Shown: positions 51,322-61,165, numbered from the stretch's first letter. The stretch is 64,000 nucleotides of DNA from Actinomycetota bacterium (GCA_020161245.1 JAIUOK010000007.1:1-64000); one strand, 5' to 3'. Numbers and translations: made by a program. Notes: generated by a model from the sequence alone, not told the origin.

Positions 51322-52191
51322 GTGCCCGAGGGCGACACCGTGTGGCTTGCGTGCAAGCGGCTCGACGCCGCGCTGTCCGGCGACGTGCTGACCCGCAGCG
51401 ACTTCCGCGTGCCGCAGCTCGCGACCGCCGACCTCGTCGGACGCCGGATGCTGTCGACGACGCCGCGCGGCAAGCACATCCTCATGCGCGTCGAGGGCGG
51501 CCTGACGCTGCACTCGCACCTGCGCATGGACGGCTCGTGGCACCTGCACCGCCCCGGCGTCCGCTGGACGGGCGGGCCCGAGCACCAGATCCGCGTCATT
51601 CTCTGCACCGAGGGCTGGGACGCCGTCGGCTACCGGCTGCACGACCTCGCGCTCGTCGAGACCGACCGCGAGGACGAGCTCGTGGGGCACCTCGGCCCCG
51701 ATGTGCTCGACCCCTCCGGCTTCGACGCCGACGAGGCGGTCCGTCGCATCACGGAGTACCCCGACCGCGCCATCGGCGAGGCGCTGCTCGACCAGCGCAA
51801 CCTCGCCGGCGTGGGCAACCTCTACAAGGCCGAGACCCTGTTCATCGAGCGGCTCTCGCCGTGGCTGCTCGTGGACGACGTGCCCGACCTCCCGTCGGTC
51901 GTCGCGACGGCCGCACGGCTCATCGACCGCAACAAGGACCACTGGTCGCAGAGCACCACCGGCGACCCCGGGCGCGAGCGCCAGCACTACGTCTTCGAGC
52001 GCGGCGGCAAGCCGTGCCGCCGGTGCGGCAGCCCGATCGCCACGGCGATGCAGGGCACTCCGCCCTACGCCCGGATCACCTACTGGTGCCTGCAGTGCCA
52101 GCCCGGACCGCACCCCGAGCCGCTGCCGCAGAAGCGCCCGCGCGCCGGCGGCGGCGCCTACGACCGACGGGTGCGGCGATCGGGCGCCTAG
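51322..52191 (+). CDS. nei: Fpg/Nei-family DNA glycosylase (endonuclease VIII-like)
   Basis: A 289-aa repair enzyme that removes oxidised bases. The GTG start after GGGAGG gives VPEGDTVWLACKRLDAAL; once Met is removed, Pro2-Glu3 are the catalytic pair. The helix-two-turn-helix contains LLDQRNLAGVGNLYKAETLF, and a zinc finger has CRRCG and CLQCQ near residues 231 and 255. The start PEGDTV rather than PELPEV marks the Nei branch. It converges with tetR, overlapping its end by four bases. The association with lhr recalls mycobacteria. Confidence 0.94.
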   Translation: MPEGDTVWLACKRLDAALSGDVLTRSDFRVPQLATADLVGRRMLSTTPRGKHILMRVEGGLTLHSHLRMDGSWHLHRPGVRWTGGPEHQIRVILCTEGWDAVGYRLHDLALVETDREDELVGHLGPDVLDPSGFDADEAVRRITEYPDRAIGEALLDQRNLAGVGNLYKAETLFIERLSPWLLVDDVPDLPSVVATAARLIDRNKDHWSQSTTGDPGRERQHYVFERGGKPCRRCGSPIATAMQGTPPYARITYWCLQCQPGPHPEPLPQKRPRAGGGAYDRRVRRSGA

Positions 52192-52808
52192 GACGCCGGC
52201 GGGGCGAAGGACGTGGTGCGGACGGCGGCGGGCAGGCCGGCGGCGACGATGCGCGCCTGGGCCGAGCGCGAGGCCTGCGAGCCCGGCACGAGGGCGTGGC
52301 CGGCGAGCCAGCGGAGCACGAGGTCGACGTCGTCGGGCCCGCTGCGGCGGTCGGCGGCGTCGAGCACCGAGGCGGTCTCCGCGCGGACGGCGTCCCAGAG
52401 ATCGCCGGCTGCGGGCACCGAGACGCCGAGCAGCGCGCCCGGCTCGGACGTGCGCATCCCGACGAGCACGGGGTGGCTGGCGACCGCGTCGGCGGCGCGG
52501 GTGAGGGCGACGACGAGGTCGTCGGCCGCGAGGTCGCGCACGTCGGCGGCGAGCTCGGCGACGTCGTCGCGGACGAGGCCGGCGACGAGGTCGTCCTTGG
52601 TGCGGAAGTGGTTGTAGAGCGTGGCCTTGGCCAGGCCGCCGCGGACGGCGACATCGCTCATTGTGGCCTTGCGCAGGCCGTGCTCGGCCAGCACACGGCG
52701 GGCGCCGTCGAGCGCGGCGGCACGGGTGCGGCCCATCGCGTTGCCGGCGCGGGAGCGCGGCGAGCGGCCCTGAGCAGCAGCGGGCGCTGCGTCGGGGGCG
52801 TCGGGCAC
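52188..52808 (-). CDS. TetR-family transcriptional regulator
   Basis: A 206-aa protein. A disordered, Ala-rich N-terminus of about 25 residues precedes the helix-turn-helix: RRVLAEHGLRKATMSDVAVRG, GLAKATLYNHFRTKDDLVAGLV, residues about 37-80. The ligand domain is all-helical and of unknown specificity. Its 3' end overlaps nei on the other strand by four bases. It lies 11 bp downstream of clgR and may be co-transcribed with it; no target gene is evident. Confidence 0.9.
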   Translation of the reverse strand: MPDAPDAAPAAAQGRSPRSRAGNAMGRTRAAALDGARRVLAEHGLRKATMSDVAVRGGLAKATLYNHFRTKDDLVAGLVRDDVAELAADVRDLAADDLVVALTRAADAVASHPVLVGMRTSEPGALLGVSVPAAGDLWDAVRAETASVLDAADRRSGPDDVDLVLRWLAGHALVPGSQASRSAQARIVAAGLPAAVRTTSFAPPAS

Positions 52809-52819
52809 GGGCGGGAGGG

Positions 52820-53113
52820 TCAGGCGGCGGCGACGACGTCGCTGCCGGCGACGGGGAGCTCGGTGACGGGGGCGACGCCCTCGAGCACCGCGACCTCGTC
52901 GCTGACCGAGCGGAGCACGGTGGCGAGCGGGACGTCGAGGGCGCTGCAGATCGAGGCGAGCAGCTCGCTGCTGGCCTCCTTCTGGCCGCGCTCGACCTCG
53001 GACAGGTAGCCGAGCGAGACGCGGGCGGCCGACGAGACCTCACGGAGGGTGCGGCCCTGGTCCTGACGACGGCGGCGCAGCTCGTCGCCGATCACGCGGC
53101 GCAGGACGATCAT
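52820..53113 (-). CDS. clgR: XRE-family regulator, ClgR-like
   Basis: A 97-aa helix-turn-helix protein: [63 protein letters not shown] (residues about 5-65), then a short acidic tail ending in small residues, as in ClgR, where the C-terminus is a protease signal. GGAGG precedes the start. Its place with cinA, pgsA, rimO and ftsK is the conserved clgR locus. ClgR activates clp protease genes and repair-linked genes. Confidence 0.9.
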   Translation of the reverse strand: MIVLRRVIGDELRRRRQDQGRTLREVSSAARVSLGYLSEVERGQKEASSELLASICSALDVPLATVLRSVSDEVAVLEGVAPVTELPVAGSDVVAAA

Positions 53114-53295
53114 CGGCGCACCTCCTCTCGCGGGCGGGCTGACCACGGTGCGTGCCGCCGGGGCGGCGCTGTGACGGGCACCACGGTACCTGGCGTCACC
53201 CTCCGACGCACCGAGGGCACCCGGACGGCCTACGTCGGCGCGTCGCGCAGGGGTGACGGCGGGGGCGGCTGGGAGCACGGGGACCTTCTTCCTGG

Positions 53296-53311
53296 GAAGC
53301 GGCATCGCTTC
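53296..53311. promoter_or_regulatory. Palindrome upstream of clgR
   Basis: GAAGCGGCATCGCTTC, with perfect GAAGCG/CGCTTC arms, 183 bp upstream of the clgR start. It could be a regulator site in the promoter region. It does not match the CGC-first order I recall for ClgR sites, so self-regulation is not shown. Confidence 0.4.
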
Positions 53312-53335
53312 TCTAACGACCTGATCCTGCGCCGT

Positions 53336-53362
53336 GATTCCCGGCGTCCGCCACCGGGAATC
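53336..53362 (-). terminator. Hairpin downstream of the GNAT gene
   Basis: GATTCCCGG pairs perfectly with CCGGGAATC across a 9-base loop, 46 bp after the GNAT stop. It is a likely terminator separating that gene from clgR. Confidence 0.65.
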
Positions 53363-53407
53363 CAGGGGCCCGCTCCCGGACGGCCGGTCAGGCCTCCGGG
53401 CGGCCCG

Positions 53408-53989
53408 TCAGCCGGTGCCCAGGGCGTGCTCGTACTCGGCCAGCGACGGGTCGCGCAGCCCCACGGCGTCGTGGGCCCAGAACACCTCGGCGTAGACGAT
53501 CGTGCCGGTCATCCACGCCTCCCGGGCCGGTAGCGCCACCGCCTGGGAGGCCGGGGTCGGGATGCGCAGCGAGGGACGGCGCAGTCCGAGCTCGACGCCG
53601 GGCACGAACCCGTGGCGCCGGTAGTAGCCGGGATCCCCCTCGAGCACCACGTAGGGGACGCCAGCAGCGGCGGCCGCGTCCAGCGCGGCCCGCACGAGCG
53701 CACCGCCCAGCCCGATGCGCTGATGGTCGGGATGGACGCCCAGCGGGGCGAGGACGTAGATGTCGACGAGCCGCTCGCGGGCATCCACCCAGCCGTGCGA
53801 GAGCTGCACGTGGCCTGCCACCGCACCGTCCACCTCGGCGACGACGCCGAGGCATTCGAGCGGAGCCACCCGCTCCCGCAGCCGGGCGGGGAGGTCGGCA
53901 ACCACCGGCTCGTCCGGGAAGGCGGCCAGGTGCACGGCGCGGACGGCGTCGGCGTCGTGGGGCGTCTCGGGTCGGATCACGGCGTCCAT
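53408..53989 (-). CDS. GNAT-family N-acetyltransferase
   Basis: A 193-aa protein with the GNAT fold: IRPETPHDADAVRAVHLAAF at the start, VAGHVQLSHGWV, then acetyl-CoA-binding LGVHPDHQRIGLGGALVRAAL near residues 80-100, and YVVLEGDPGYYRRHGFVPG. The layout with VLEGDPxYYxRxGF is the YhbS-like group. The substrate is unknown. It is an accessory gene inserted between clgR and cinA. Confidence 0.92.
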   Translation of the reverse strand: MDAVIRPETPHDADAVRAVHLAAFPDEPVVADLPARLRERVAPLECLGVVAEVDGAVAGHVQLSHGWVDARERLVDIYVLAPLGVHPDHQRIGLGGALVRAALDAAAAAGVPYVVLEGDPGYYRRHGFVPGVELGLRRPSLRIPTPASQAVALPAREAWMTGTIVYAEVFWAHDAVGLRDPSLAEYEHALGTG

Positions 53990-54026
53990 GCCGCGACGCT
54001 ACGACGCCGAGCCTGCGCCCCGCCCG

Positions 54027-54090
54027 CGTGTAACAGCCCGAACTGGGCCAGACCGCGCTCGGACTGCCCCACGTCGGGCTGTTACACGCG
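54027..54090. repeat. 64-bp palindromic element, CGTGTAAC type, copy A3
   Basis: Ends CGTGTAACAGCCCG and CGGGCTGTTACACGCG; inner ACTGGGCCA pairs imperfectly with TGCCCCACG. It lies between cinA's stop and the GNAT start, both minus strand, so it could end the cinA transcript. Confidence 0.87.
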
Positions 54091-54104
54091 GACCGTCCGA
54101 CGGG

Positions 54105-54614
54105 TTAGGTGCCGTCGACGTGGTCGCGCAGGAGGGTGAGGGCCTCGAGGACGGCTGCGCGGCGGATGCCGTCGCGGCCCAGCGCCGGGTCGAGCTCGAG
54201 CTGCTGGGTCCACGACGGGCCGTCCGGCCCGGGACCGACCACGGAGACGTAGACCTCGCCGACCGGGTGGCCGTCCTGCGGGTCGGGGCCGGCGACACCG
54301 GTGGTCGACAGGCCGTAGTCGGCGTTCAGCACGTCGGCCACGCCCACGGCCATGCCGTCGGCGACGTCCGGGTCGACGGGCGACTGCCGTGCGATCAGCG
54401 CGGCGTCGACGCCGAGGACGTCGGACTTGATCTCGGTCGCGTAGGCGACGACGCCGCCGCGCAGCACCTCCGACACCTTCGGGATGCCGACGAGCGTCGA
54501 GCACACCATGCCGCCGGTGAGCGACTCGGCGACCGCGACGGTGCGGCCCTTCGAGCGCAGCAGCGCGACGGCCTCGGCAGCGGCGGCGAGCAGCTCCTGG
54601 TCGTCGGCGCTCAC
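54105..54614 (-). CDS. cinA: CinA C-terminal domain protein (nicotinamide-nucleotide amidase)
   Basis: A 169-aa stand-alone CinA amidase domain: KGRTVAVAESLTGGMVCSTL, VPKVSEVLRGG-like IPKVSEVLRGGVVAYATEIK and STTGVAGPDPQDGHPVGEVYVS. It deamidates NMN to recycle NAD. The N-terminal MoaB-like domain of full CinA is missing, as is usual in actinobacteria. The GTG start overlaps pgsA by GTGA, the third of three coupled genes rimO-pgsA-cinA. Confidence 0.95.
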   Translation of the reverse strand: MSADDQELLAAAAEAVALLRSKGRTVAVAESLTGGMVCSTLVGIPKVSEVLRGGVVAYATEIKSDVLGVDAALIARQSPVDPDVADGMAVGVADVLNADYGLSTTGVAGPDPQDGHPVGEVYVSVVGPGPDGPSWTQQLELDPALGRDGIRRAAVLEALTLLRDHVDGT

Positions 54615-55231
54615 GCGCGGACCTCGGGCTCCGCAGCCCTGGCGGCCGCGCGCAGGCGCCGGGCCCGCAGCCAGTAGTCGACGCCGGTCGCCACGGTGAG
54701 CACCACAGCGATGATCATGAGCGCGATCCGCACCGGGATCAGCCACTCGGGCAGCGGCAGCAGGTAGGCGGTGATCGCAAGGACCTGCGCGACGGTCTTG
54801 GCCTTGCCGCCCCGGCTGGCCGGGATGACGCCGTGCCGGATCACCGAGAAGCGCAGCAGCGTCACGGCGATCTCGCGGACGAGGATCACGAGGGTGATCC
54901 ACCACGGCAGCTCGCCCAGGTAGGACAGCCCCACCAGCGCCGTTCCCGTGAGCGCTTTGTCGGCGATGGGGTCGGCCACCTTGCCGAAGCTGGTGACGAG
55001 GTTCATCCGCCGGGCCAGCTCGCCGTCGACGAGGTCGGTGATGCTGGCGATGAGGAACACGACCGCGGCCCAGAACCGCCACGTCGCGTCGTCGCCTCCC
55101 TCCGCCAGCAGCATCCACGCGAACACCGGCACCAGCAGCAGCCGCAGCAGCGTGAGCGCGTTGGGGAGGTTGACCGCCGACGGCGACTGGACCGGGTCCG
55201 CGACGTGGTCGGGGGGCGGCGGCTTGATCAC
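54611..55231 (-). CDS. pgsA: CDP-diacylglycerol-glycerol-3-phosphate 3-phosphatidyltransferase-type enzyme
   Basis: A 206-aa inner-membrane enzyme of the CDP-alcohol phosphatidyltransferase family. The motif D-x2-DG-x2-AR-x8-G-x3-D-x3-D is complete in [20 protein letters not shown] followed by ADPIADK, near residues 70-95. About six hydrophobic helices. The GTG start ([10 protein letters not shown]) overlaps rimO's stop by four bases; [11 protein letters not shown]-type sequence begins soon after at [16 protein letters not shown]. It makes phosphatidylglycerol-phosphate. Confidence 0.94.
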   Translation of the reverse strand: MIKPPPPDHVADPVQSPSAVNLPNALTLLRLLLVPVFAWMLLAEGGDDATWRFWAAVVFLIASITDLVDGELARRMNLVTSFGKVADPIADKALTGTALVGLSYLGELPWWITLVILVREIAVTLLRFSVIRHGVIPASRGGKAKTVAQVLAITAYLLPLPEWLIPVRIALMIIAVVLTVATGVDYWLRARRLRAAARAAEPEVRA

Positions 55232-56703
55232 CGGCGGTCCACGCGCACCGCTCGCGCGACGAGGTCGACGCCGTCCGACGCCACGACCACGGCGTCGACG
55301 AGGTCGCCCACCTGCAGGTCGGCGAGCGCGACGTCGCCGTCCTCGAGGAAGGTGAGCCCGTCGACCTCCGGGGCCTGGTGGGCGCTGCGACCCTCGACCG
55401 CGCCGTCGCCGACGGCCTCGACGAGCACCTGCACCTGCTCGCCGATGCGGTCCTCGGCGCGCTGCGAGGTGAGCTCCTCCACGAGGGCGGTGATCCGCTC
55501 GACGCGGGACCGGACCACGTCGTCGTCGACCTTGCCGTCGTAGGTGGCCGCCTCGGTTCCGTCCTCGTCGGAGTAGCCGAACACGCCGACGGCGTCGAGG
55601 CGGGCTGCGACGAGGAACCGCTCGAGCTCCTCGACGTCCTCCTCGGTCTCGCCGGGGAACCCGACGATCACGTTGCTGCGGGCGCCGGCCGCGGGCACGA
55701 GCGCGCGCGCCGACGCGAGCAGCTCGAGGAAGGACTCGGTGCCGCCGAAGCGGCGCATCCGGCGCAGCACCGTGGGCGACGCGTGCTGGAACGACAGGTC
55801 GAAGTAGGGCACGACGCCGGGCGTGGACGCGATCGCCTGCAGCAGCGTCGGGCGGGTCTCGGCCGGCTGCAGGTACGACACCCGCACCCAGTCGATGCCG
55901 TCGATCGCGGCGAGCTCGGGCAGGAGGGTCTCGAGCAGCCGCAGGTCGCCGAGGTCCTTGCCGTACGACGTCGAGTTCTCGCTCACCAGCACCAGCTCGC
56001 GCACGCCCTGCGACGCCAGCCAGCGCGCCTCGTCGATCACGTCGGACGGGCGGCGCGACACGAACGACCCGCGGAACGACGGGATGGCGCAGAACGCGCA
56101 GCGGCGGTCGCAGCCGGACGCGAGCTTCAGGGGCGACGAGGGCCCGTCGCCGAGCCGGCGGCGCACCACGCGCGGCCCGCTCGCGGGCGCGACGCCCTCG
56201 GGGAGGTCGGGCTCCTCGACCTGGGCGTGGCCCGGGAGCGACACGGACGCCGCCGTCCGCTCCACCGGCGTGACCGGCAGCAGCAGCCGGCGGTCGCGCG
56301 GGGCATGGGGCACGTGCGGCTCGCCCTGCACGATGCGGCGCAGGCGCTCGCCGATGTCGGCGTAGTCGTCGAATCCGAGCACGGCGTCGGCCTCGGGCAG
56401 CGACTCGGCGAGCTGGTCGCCGTAGCGCTCGGCGAGGCACCCCACGGCGACGACGGCCTGCGGCCGCGCGGTGCCCTTGAGGTCGGCCGCCTCGAGCAGC
56501 GTGTCGACGGAGTCCTTCTTGGCCTGCTCGACGAACCCGCAGGTGTTGACCACGACAGCGTCGGCCTCGGCGGCGTCGTCGACGAGCAGCCATCCGTCGG
56601 CCTCGAGCCGTCCGGCGAGCTCCTCGGAGTCGACCTCGTTGCGCGCGCAGCCGAGGGTGACGAGGGCGACGCGGCGCACCTGGTCGGAGGACGGCGTCGT
56701 CAT
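55228..56703 (-). CDS. rimO: Ribosomal protein S12 methylthiotransferase RimO
   Basis: A 491-aa radical-SAM methylthiotransferase acting on an Asp of ribosomal protein S12. First cluster ligands: [27 protein letters not shown] and [10 protein letters not shown]. Radical-SAM motif: [26 protein letters not shown] domain at the C-terminus. A poorly conserved insert of about 40 residues ([20 protein letters not shown]) precedes the radical domain. The start is [11 protein letters not shown]. First gene of the coupled rimO-pgsA-cinA set. Confidence 0.97.
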   Translation of the reverse strand: MTTPSSDQVRRVALVTLGCARNEVDSEELAGRLEADGWLLVDDAAEADAVVVNTCGFVEQAKKDSVDTLLEAADLKGTARPQAVVAVGCLAERYGDQLAESLPEADAVLGFDDYADIGERLRRIVQGEPHVPHAPRDRRLLLPVTPVERTAASVSLPGHAQVEEPDLPEGVAPASGPRVVRRRLGDGPSSPLKLASGCDRRCAFCAIPSFRGSFVSRRPSDVIDEARWLASQGVRELVLVSENSTSYGKDLGDLRLLETLLPELAAIDGIDWVRVSYLQPAETRPTLLQAIASTPGVVPYFDLSFQHASPTVLRRMRRFGGTESFLELLASARALVPAAGARSNVIVGFPGETEEDVEELERFLVAARLDAVGVFGYSDEDGTEAATYDGKVDDDVVRSRVERITALVEELTSQRAEDRIGEQVQVLVEAVGDGAVEGRSAHQAPEVDGLTFLEDGDVALADLQVGDLVDAVVVASDGVDLVARAVRVDRR

Positions 56704-56754
56704 GCCCCAGAGCCTACGGGTTGCGCAGAGCACCCCGGGCGCGCGACCTGCGGG

Positions 56755-57648
56755 TCAGCCCGCCTGGCCGGTCGGGTCGCCGGGGACGAACTCGAGCTTG
56801 ACCACCTGGCCGCGGCTGCCGGGGGCGCCGAGGTCCTGGCCGTTGACGTCGAGGGTGACCGCACCGGCGTCGCCGATGATGAGGTTGATCTGGTCGTCGT
56901 CCGTGAACGTCTTGGTGTCGCCCTTGGTCAGCGTGCCCTCGAAGAGGGTCTGCTTGTCCTTGCCGCCGGTGATGCGCACCCAGGCGGCCTTGCCGGTGAC
57001 GTCGAGGACGACCTTGACGCCGTCGGCCTCCGCCACGGCGTCGGTGGGGCTCGAGGTGGGCTGGGGCTCCTGGGTCTGCGACGTCGTGGGTGTCGGCTCG
57101 ATGGTCGGAGTCGACGACGCCGACGCCGTGGGCTGGCCGCCGGCGACGGGCGTGGTGCCGCTGCGGTTGCTCAGGTAGGAGATCAGGCCGACGCCGACGA
57201 TGACGGCGAGCGCGAGCGCCATCACGGCGGTCCAGTTCGTTCCGCCGCGGCGGCCCTCGACGTCGGCGCCCAGCGGCGCGGCCAGCGCCCCGAGGCTGAC
57301 GCCGCCCACGGAGTCCTTGGCGGGACCGCTCGAGCGGATCGGCACGGGGCCGCGCGAGGCGGCTGCAGGCTCGCCGGCCTCGTCGGCGGCGGGCGCCGCG
57401 ACCGTGCGGCCGCGGTCGGCGTCGAACTGCGCCACGACGACGGCCGGGTCGAGCCCGATCGCGGTGGCGATGCTCTTGAGGTGGCCGCGCGCATAGACGT
57501 CGCCGCCGCAGAGGCGGAAGTCGTCCTGCTCGATGGCGCGGATGACGGTGGCCCGCACGCGGGTGGACTGCGCAACCTGGTCGACGGTGAGGCCGGCCTC
57601 CTGGCGGGCGCGTGCGACCAGGGCGCCGACGGTCAGGTCCCCGTCCAT
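56755..57648 (-). CDS. RodZ-like helix-turn-helix membrane protein
   Basis: A 297-aa protein. The N-terminal XRE-like helix-turn-helix (about 5-70: LVARARQEAGLTVDQVAQST, RVRATVIRAIEQDDFRLCGGD, VYARGHLKSIA) is followed by an Ala-rich linker, one transmembrane helix (TAVMALALAVIVGVGLISYL), a Ser/Thr/Pro stretch and an extracytoplasmic DUF4115 domain (VKVVLDVTGKAAWVRITGG). This layout equals RodZ, the MreB partner in cell shape. It is the standard gene between ftsK and rimO in actinobacteria. Confidence 0.92.
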   Translation of the reverse strand: MDGDLTVGALVARARQEAGLTVDQVAQSTRVRATVIRAIEQDDFRLCGGDVYARGHLKSIATAIGLDPAVVVAQFDADRGRTVAAPAADEAGEPAAASRGPVPIRSSGPAKDSVGGVSLGALAAPLGADVEGRRGGTNWTAVMALALAVIVGVGLISYLSNRSGTTPVAGGQPTASASSTPTIEPTPTTSQTQEPQPTSSPTDAVAEADGVKVVLDVTGKAAWVRITGGKDKQTLFEGTLTKGDTKTFTDDDQINLIIGDAGAVTLDVNGQDLGAPGSRGQVVKLEFVPGDPTGQAG

Positions 57649-57762
57649 GTCGCCCCTCCTCGCACCCGTGCCAGGGCCCCTCGCCCAGCAGTCCGCACCA
57701 TGCTAGGGGCCTTCACCGGGTCGGGGGAAACCCGTGGGACGGCGACCGGGTGAGCGGACGCA

Positions 57763-57792
57763 TCGGGCCCGCCGCTGCTGCGGCGGGCCCGA
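57763..57792 (-). terminator. Terminator after ftsK
   Basis: TCGGGCCCGCCGC pairs perfectly with GCGGCGGGCCCGA across a TGCT loop, 42 bp after the ftsK stop. The RodZ-like gene then has its own promoter in the next 115 bp. Confidence 0.88.
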
Positions 57793-57833
57793 AACACGTA
57801 CGAAACCTGGTGAGGAGGGTCACTCCCCCGCGC

Positions 57834-60452
57834 TCACTCGCCGAGTGTGTCGAGCACCTCGTCGAGCTCGTCGGCGGGGATGAGCACGTCGCGCGCCTTG
57901 CTGCCCTCGCTCGGCCCCACGATGCCGCGCGACTCCATGAGGTCCATGAGGCGCCCGGCCTTGGCGAAGCCGACGCGCAGCTTGCGCTGGAGCATCGACG
58001 TCGAGCCGAACTGCGACGTGACCACGAGCTCCACGGCCGCGCGCAGCAGCTCGAGGTCGTCGCCGATGTCGTCGTCGATCTCCTTCTTCGACGCGGCGAC
58101 CTGGCCGACGTCCTCGCGGTAGGCCGGGGTCATCTGCTGCTTGCAGTGGTTGACCACCGCGCGGATCTCGTTCTCGGTGACCCATGAGCCCTGCAGACAG
58201 ATGGGCTTGCTCGCACCCATCGGCAGGAACAGGGCGTCGCCCTGGCCGACGAGCTTCTCGGCGCCGGGCTGGTCGAGGATGACCCGGCTGTCGGCGAGGC
58301 TCGACGTCGCGAACGCGAGCCGGCTCGGCACGTTGGCCTTGATGAGGCCCGTGACGACGTCGACGCTCGGGCGCTGCGTCGCGAGCACGAGGTGGATGCC
58401 GGCGGCGCGGGCGAGCTGCGTGATGCGGACGATGGAGTCCTCGACGTCGCGCGGGGCGACCATCATGAGGTCGGCGAGCTCGTCGACGATCACCAGCAGG
58501 TACGGATAGGGCGTGATGACGCGCTCGCTGCCCGGCAGCGGCTTGACCTGCCCCGCGCGGACGGCCTTGTTGAAGTCGTCGATGTGGCGGAAGCCGAACT
58601 GCGCGAGGTCGTCGTAGCGCATGTCCATCTCTTTGACGACCCACTGCAGCGCCTCGGCCGCCTTCTTCGGGCTGGTGATGATCGGCGTGATGAGGTGCGG
58701 AACGCCCTCGTACGCCGTCAGCTCCACCCGCTTGGGGTCGACCAGGATCATCCGCACCTCGTCCGGCGTCGAGCGCATGAGCACGCTGGTGATGAGCGTG
58801 TTCATGCAGCCGGACTTGCCGGCGCCGGTCGCGCCGGCGACGAGGATGTGGGGCATCTTCGCGAGGTTGGCGCAGACGAAGCCGCCCTCGACGTCCTTCC
58901 CGAGGCCCACGACCATCGGGTGGTGGTCGCCCGTGGCGGTCTTGCTGCGCAGGACGTCGCCGAGGCTGACCAGCTCGCGGTCGGTGTTGGGGATCTCGAT
59001 GCCGATCGCGGACTTGCCGGGGATCGGCGACAGGATGCGGACATCCGCCGACGCCACGGCGTAGGCGATGTTCTTCGACAGCGCCGTGACCCGCTCGACC
59101 TTGACGGCCGGGCCGAGCTCGACCTCGTAGCGCGTGACTGTCGGGCCGCGCGTGTAGCCGGTGACGGTGGCGTCGATGCCGAACTGGTCGAGCACCTCCG
59201 ACAGGCTCGACACGACGGCGTCGCTGGCCTTCGACGTCGGCTTGTGCACGGCGCCGGGCTTGAGCGCCTCGACGGGCGGCAGGTGGTAGGTGACGTCGCC
59301 GGAGAGCGGGAGCTGCTCGATCGCCTTGGGCTTCTCGGGCAGGGGCTCGGCGACCACGGGCGCGACCTTGCGGACCTCGCCCGAGGTGAGGTCGACGACG
59401 ACGGTGGAGACGTCGTCGGGCTCGTGCTCGAACTCGGCGACGAGGTGGTGCTCCTCCGGGGCCTCGAGGACGTCGAGGACGTCCTTGGACTTGCGGCCGC
59501 GCTTCTTCTTCGGCTCGTCGGCCACCAGCGGCGTCTCGAAGGCGATGTCGCCCGCGAGCACTCCGAGACCGGCGTCGTCGGCCTTGGGGTGGCGCTTGCG
59601 CTTGGCCGGAGCGGCCTCGGCGTCGGCGGCGTCGGCCGCAGGGTCGTCGGCCGCGCGGCCGGCGAGGCGGTCGCGGATCGACCGGATGCGCGCGGGGATG
59701 GCGGCCACCGGGGTGGCGGTGACGACGAGCAGCCCGAAGAACGCGACGAGGAGCAGCAGCAGCGCAGCGACCGCGGGGTGGGTGGCGGCGACGACGGGGG
59801 CCGAGGCGAGCCAGCCGATCCAGCCGCCCGCGGACGACATCGCGGCACCGCCGTCGGCGGGCACCGGGGTGCCCTTGGCGACGTGGACCAGGCCGCACGC
59901 CGCCAGCACGAGAGCGCCCCAGCCGATGGTGACGCGGCCGGTCGCCGCCGACTCCTCGGGCTTGCGCAGCACGCGCCACGCCAGGCCGAGCAGGAGGGCC
60001 GGCAGGATCCAGTCGAGGGCGCCGAACGCGCCCGTGACGAGGCCGCCGACGAACGAGCCGAGGCCGCTGGTGACGTCCCACCACACCGAGAAGGCGACGA
60101 GGATGGCCAGCCCCACGAGCGCGAGGCCGAGGCCGTCGCGGCGGTGCGCGGGGTCGAGCTCGCGGGCGCCGCGGCCGAGGTGGCGCACCGCGCCGCCGAG
60201 CGCGTGCCCGATCGCGAGCCAGGTGGCGCGCAGCGCGCGGCCCAGCATCGTGAAGAACAGCCCGATCACCGAGGGGCGCGAGGCCGCCTTGGCCGTGCGG
60301 GCGGGACGCGCCGAGGTCGACCGGCTCGACGCCGTGCTGCGGGGCTTGGAGCCCGTGCTGCGCGACGACGCGGCCTTGCTCGGGCGGCTCGTGGGGGAAG
60401 ACCCGGCCCGCGCGCCCTGGGGACGCGACGGCGCCGGCGTACGGGTCGCCAT
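57834..60452 (-). CDS. ftsK: DNA translocase FtsK
   Basis: An 872-aa chromosome translocase at the division septum. A basic, Ser-rich N-terminus; four hydrophobic helices between about 60 and 240; a charged linker; then the motor with Walker A VAGATGAGKSGCMNT near residue 540, ILVDPKRVEL (Walker B region) and LIVIDELADLMMVAPRD. The C-terminal gamma winged helix binds KOPS-like sites (GFAKAGRLMDLMESRGIVGPSEGSK). Length is typical. Confidence 0.97.
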   Translation of the reverse strand: MATRTPAPSRPQGARAGSSPTSRPSKAASSRSTGSKPRSTASSRSTSARPARTAKAASRPSVIGLFFTMLGRALRATWLAIGHALGGAVRHLGRGARELDPAHRRDGLGLALVGLAILVAFSVWWDVTSGLGSFVGGLVTGAFGALDWILPALLLGLAWRVLRKPEESAATGRVTIGWGALVLAACGLVHVAKGTPVPADGGAAMSSAGGWIGWLASAPVVAATHPAVAALLLLLVAFFGLLVVTATPVAAIPARIRSIRDRLAGRAADDPAADAADAEAAPAKRKRHPKADDAGLGVLAGDIAFETPLVADEPKKKRGRKSKDVLDVLEAPEEHHLVAEFEHEPDDVSTVVVDLTSGEVRKVAPVVAEPLPEKPKAIEQLPLSGDVTYHLPPVEALKPGAVHKPTSKASDAVVSSLSEVLDQFGIDATVTGYTRGPTVTRYEVELGPAVKVERVTALSKNIAYAVASADVRILSPIPGKSAIGIEIPNTDRELVSLGDVLRSKTATGDHHPMVVGLGKDVEGGFVCANLAKMPHILVAGATGAGKSGCMNTLITSVLMRSTPDEVRMILVDPKRVELTAYEGVPHLITPIITSPKKAAEALQWVVKEMDMRYDDLAQFGFRHIDDFNKAVRAGQVKPLPGSERVITPYPYLLVIVDELADLMMVAPRDVEDSIVRITQLARAAGIHLVLATQRPSVDVVTGLIKANVPSRLAFATSSLADSRVILDQPGAEKLVGQGDALFLPMGASKPICLQGSWVTENEIRAVVNHCKQQMTPAYREDVGQVAASKKEIDDDIGDDLELLRAAVELVVTSQFGSTSMLQRKLRVGFAKAGRLMDLMESRGIVGPSEGSKARDVLIPADELDEVLDTLGE

Positions 60453-60614
60453 GCGGCGAGGCTAGCCGCTCCCGCCCCAGCAGTCCCGCGCGCCACACCG
60501 TCAACCTCAGCCTCAGGGTTGACCACGGCTCCCACCGGTCACGCAGGTCCCGGCCCGCCCGCCGCCGTCCCAGGGCGCGGTGGCGGCCCCGCGCGGGGCG
60601 AGGAGGATGTCGGG

Positions 60615-61154
60615 ATGCGCAGCGCGATGGACCGGGCCGAGGCGGCCCGGCTGCTCGGGGTCGACCCCGCGTGCTCGCCGCGCCAGGCCGACAAGGCCTT
60701 CAAGGCGCTCGTGCGCGAGCGCCACCCCGACCGCTACCCGCCGGGCTCGGAGGCCTGGGAGGACGCGTCGGCGCTCATGCCGCTGCTCACCGAGGCCCGT
60801 CGGGTGCTGGGGTCGCCGTCCGCTCCCCCACCGCCGGAACGGCCTGCACCGCCCACCGGCGTACGCGTGGCCGGGGTCCGCGAGGAGGGCGACGCCTGGG
60901 CCTGGCGCGACGAGGCGCCGCCGGTGCCCGAGGGACGGTTCCTCACCCCGCGGCAGGTCGACCGCCGCACCCGCGCCTGGGGCTACGGCTGGGGTGGCTT
61001 CCTGCTCGTGTCGGCGCTGGTCTCGTTCCTGGTCGGGGCGAGCCAGCCGGTCAACGACGCGCTGCCGTTCTGGTCGCCGGCGCTCGCGATCACCGGCGCC
61101 ATCGCTGTCGTGCTCGGCTGGCGCGCCGACCGCCGCCTGCGCACCGCCGGCTGA
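60615..61154 (+). CDS. J-domain membrane protein
   Basis: A 179-aa protein. Residues 1-60 form a DnaJ-like domain (AARLLGVDPACSPRQADKAF, KALVRERHPDRYPPGSEAWE) with the HPD tripeptide that stimulates Hsp70 ATPase. A Pro-rich linker follows, then two transmembrane helices (YGWGGFLLVSALVSFLVGA and SPALAITGAIAVVLGW). GGAGGATGTCGGG precedes the ATG. It might recruit DnaK to the membrane. It is inserted between ftsK and rnj. Confidence 0.85.
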   Translation: MRSAMDRAEAARLLGVDPACSPRQADKAFKALVRERHPDRYPPGSEAWEDASALMPLLTEARRVLGSPSAPPPPERPAPPTGVRVAGVREEGDAWAWRDEAPPVPEGRFLTPRQVDRRTRAWGYGWGGFLLVSALVSFLVGASQPVNDALPFWSPALAITGAIAVVLGWRADRRLRTAG

Positions 61155-61165
61155 GCGAGGACGGA

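Noticed and set aside
53296-53311. ClgR self-regulation site
   Set aside because: The palindrome GAAGCGGCATCGCTTC has its half-sites in the reverse order to the ClgR motif I recall, so I list it only as an unassigned palindrome.
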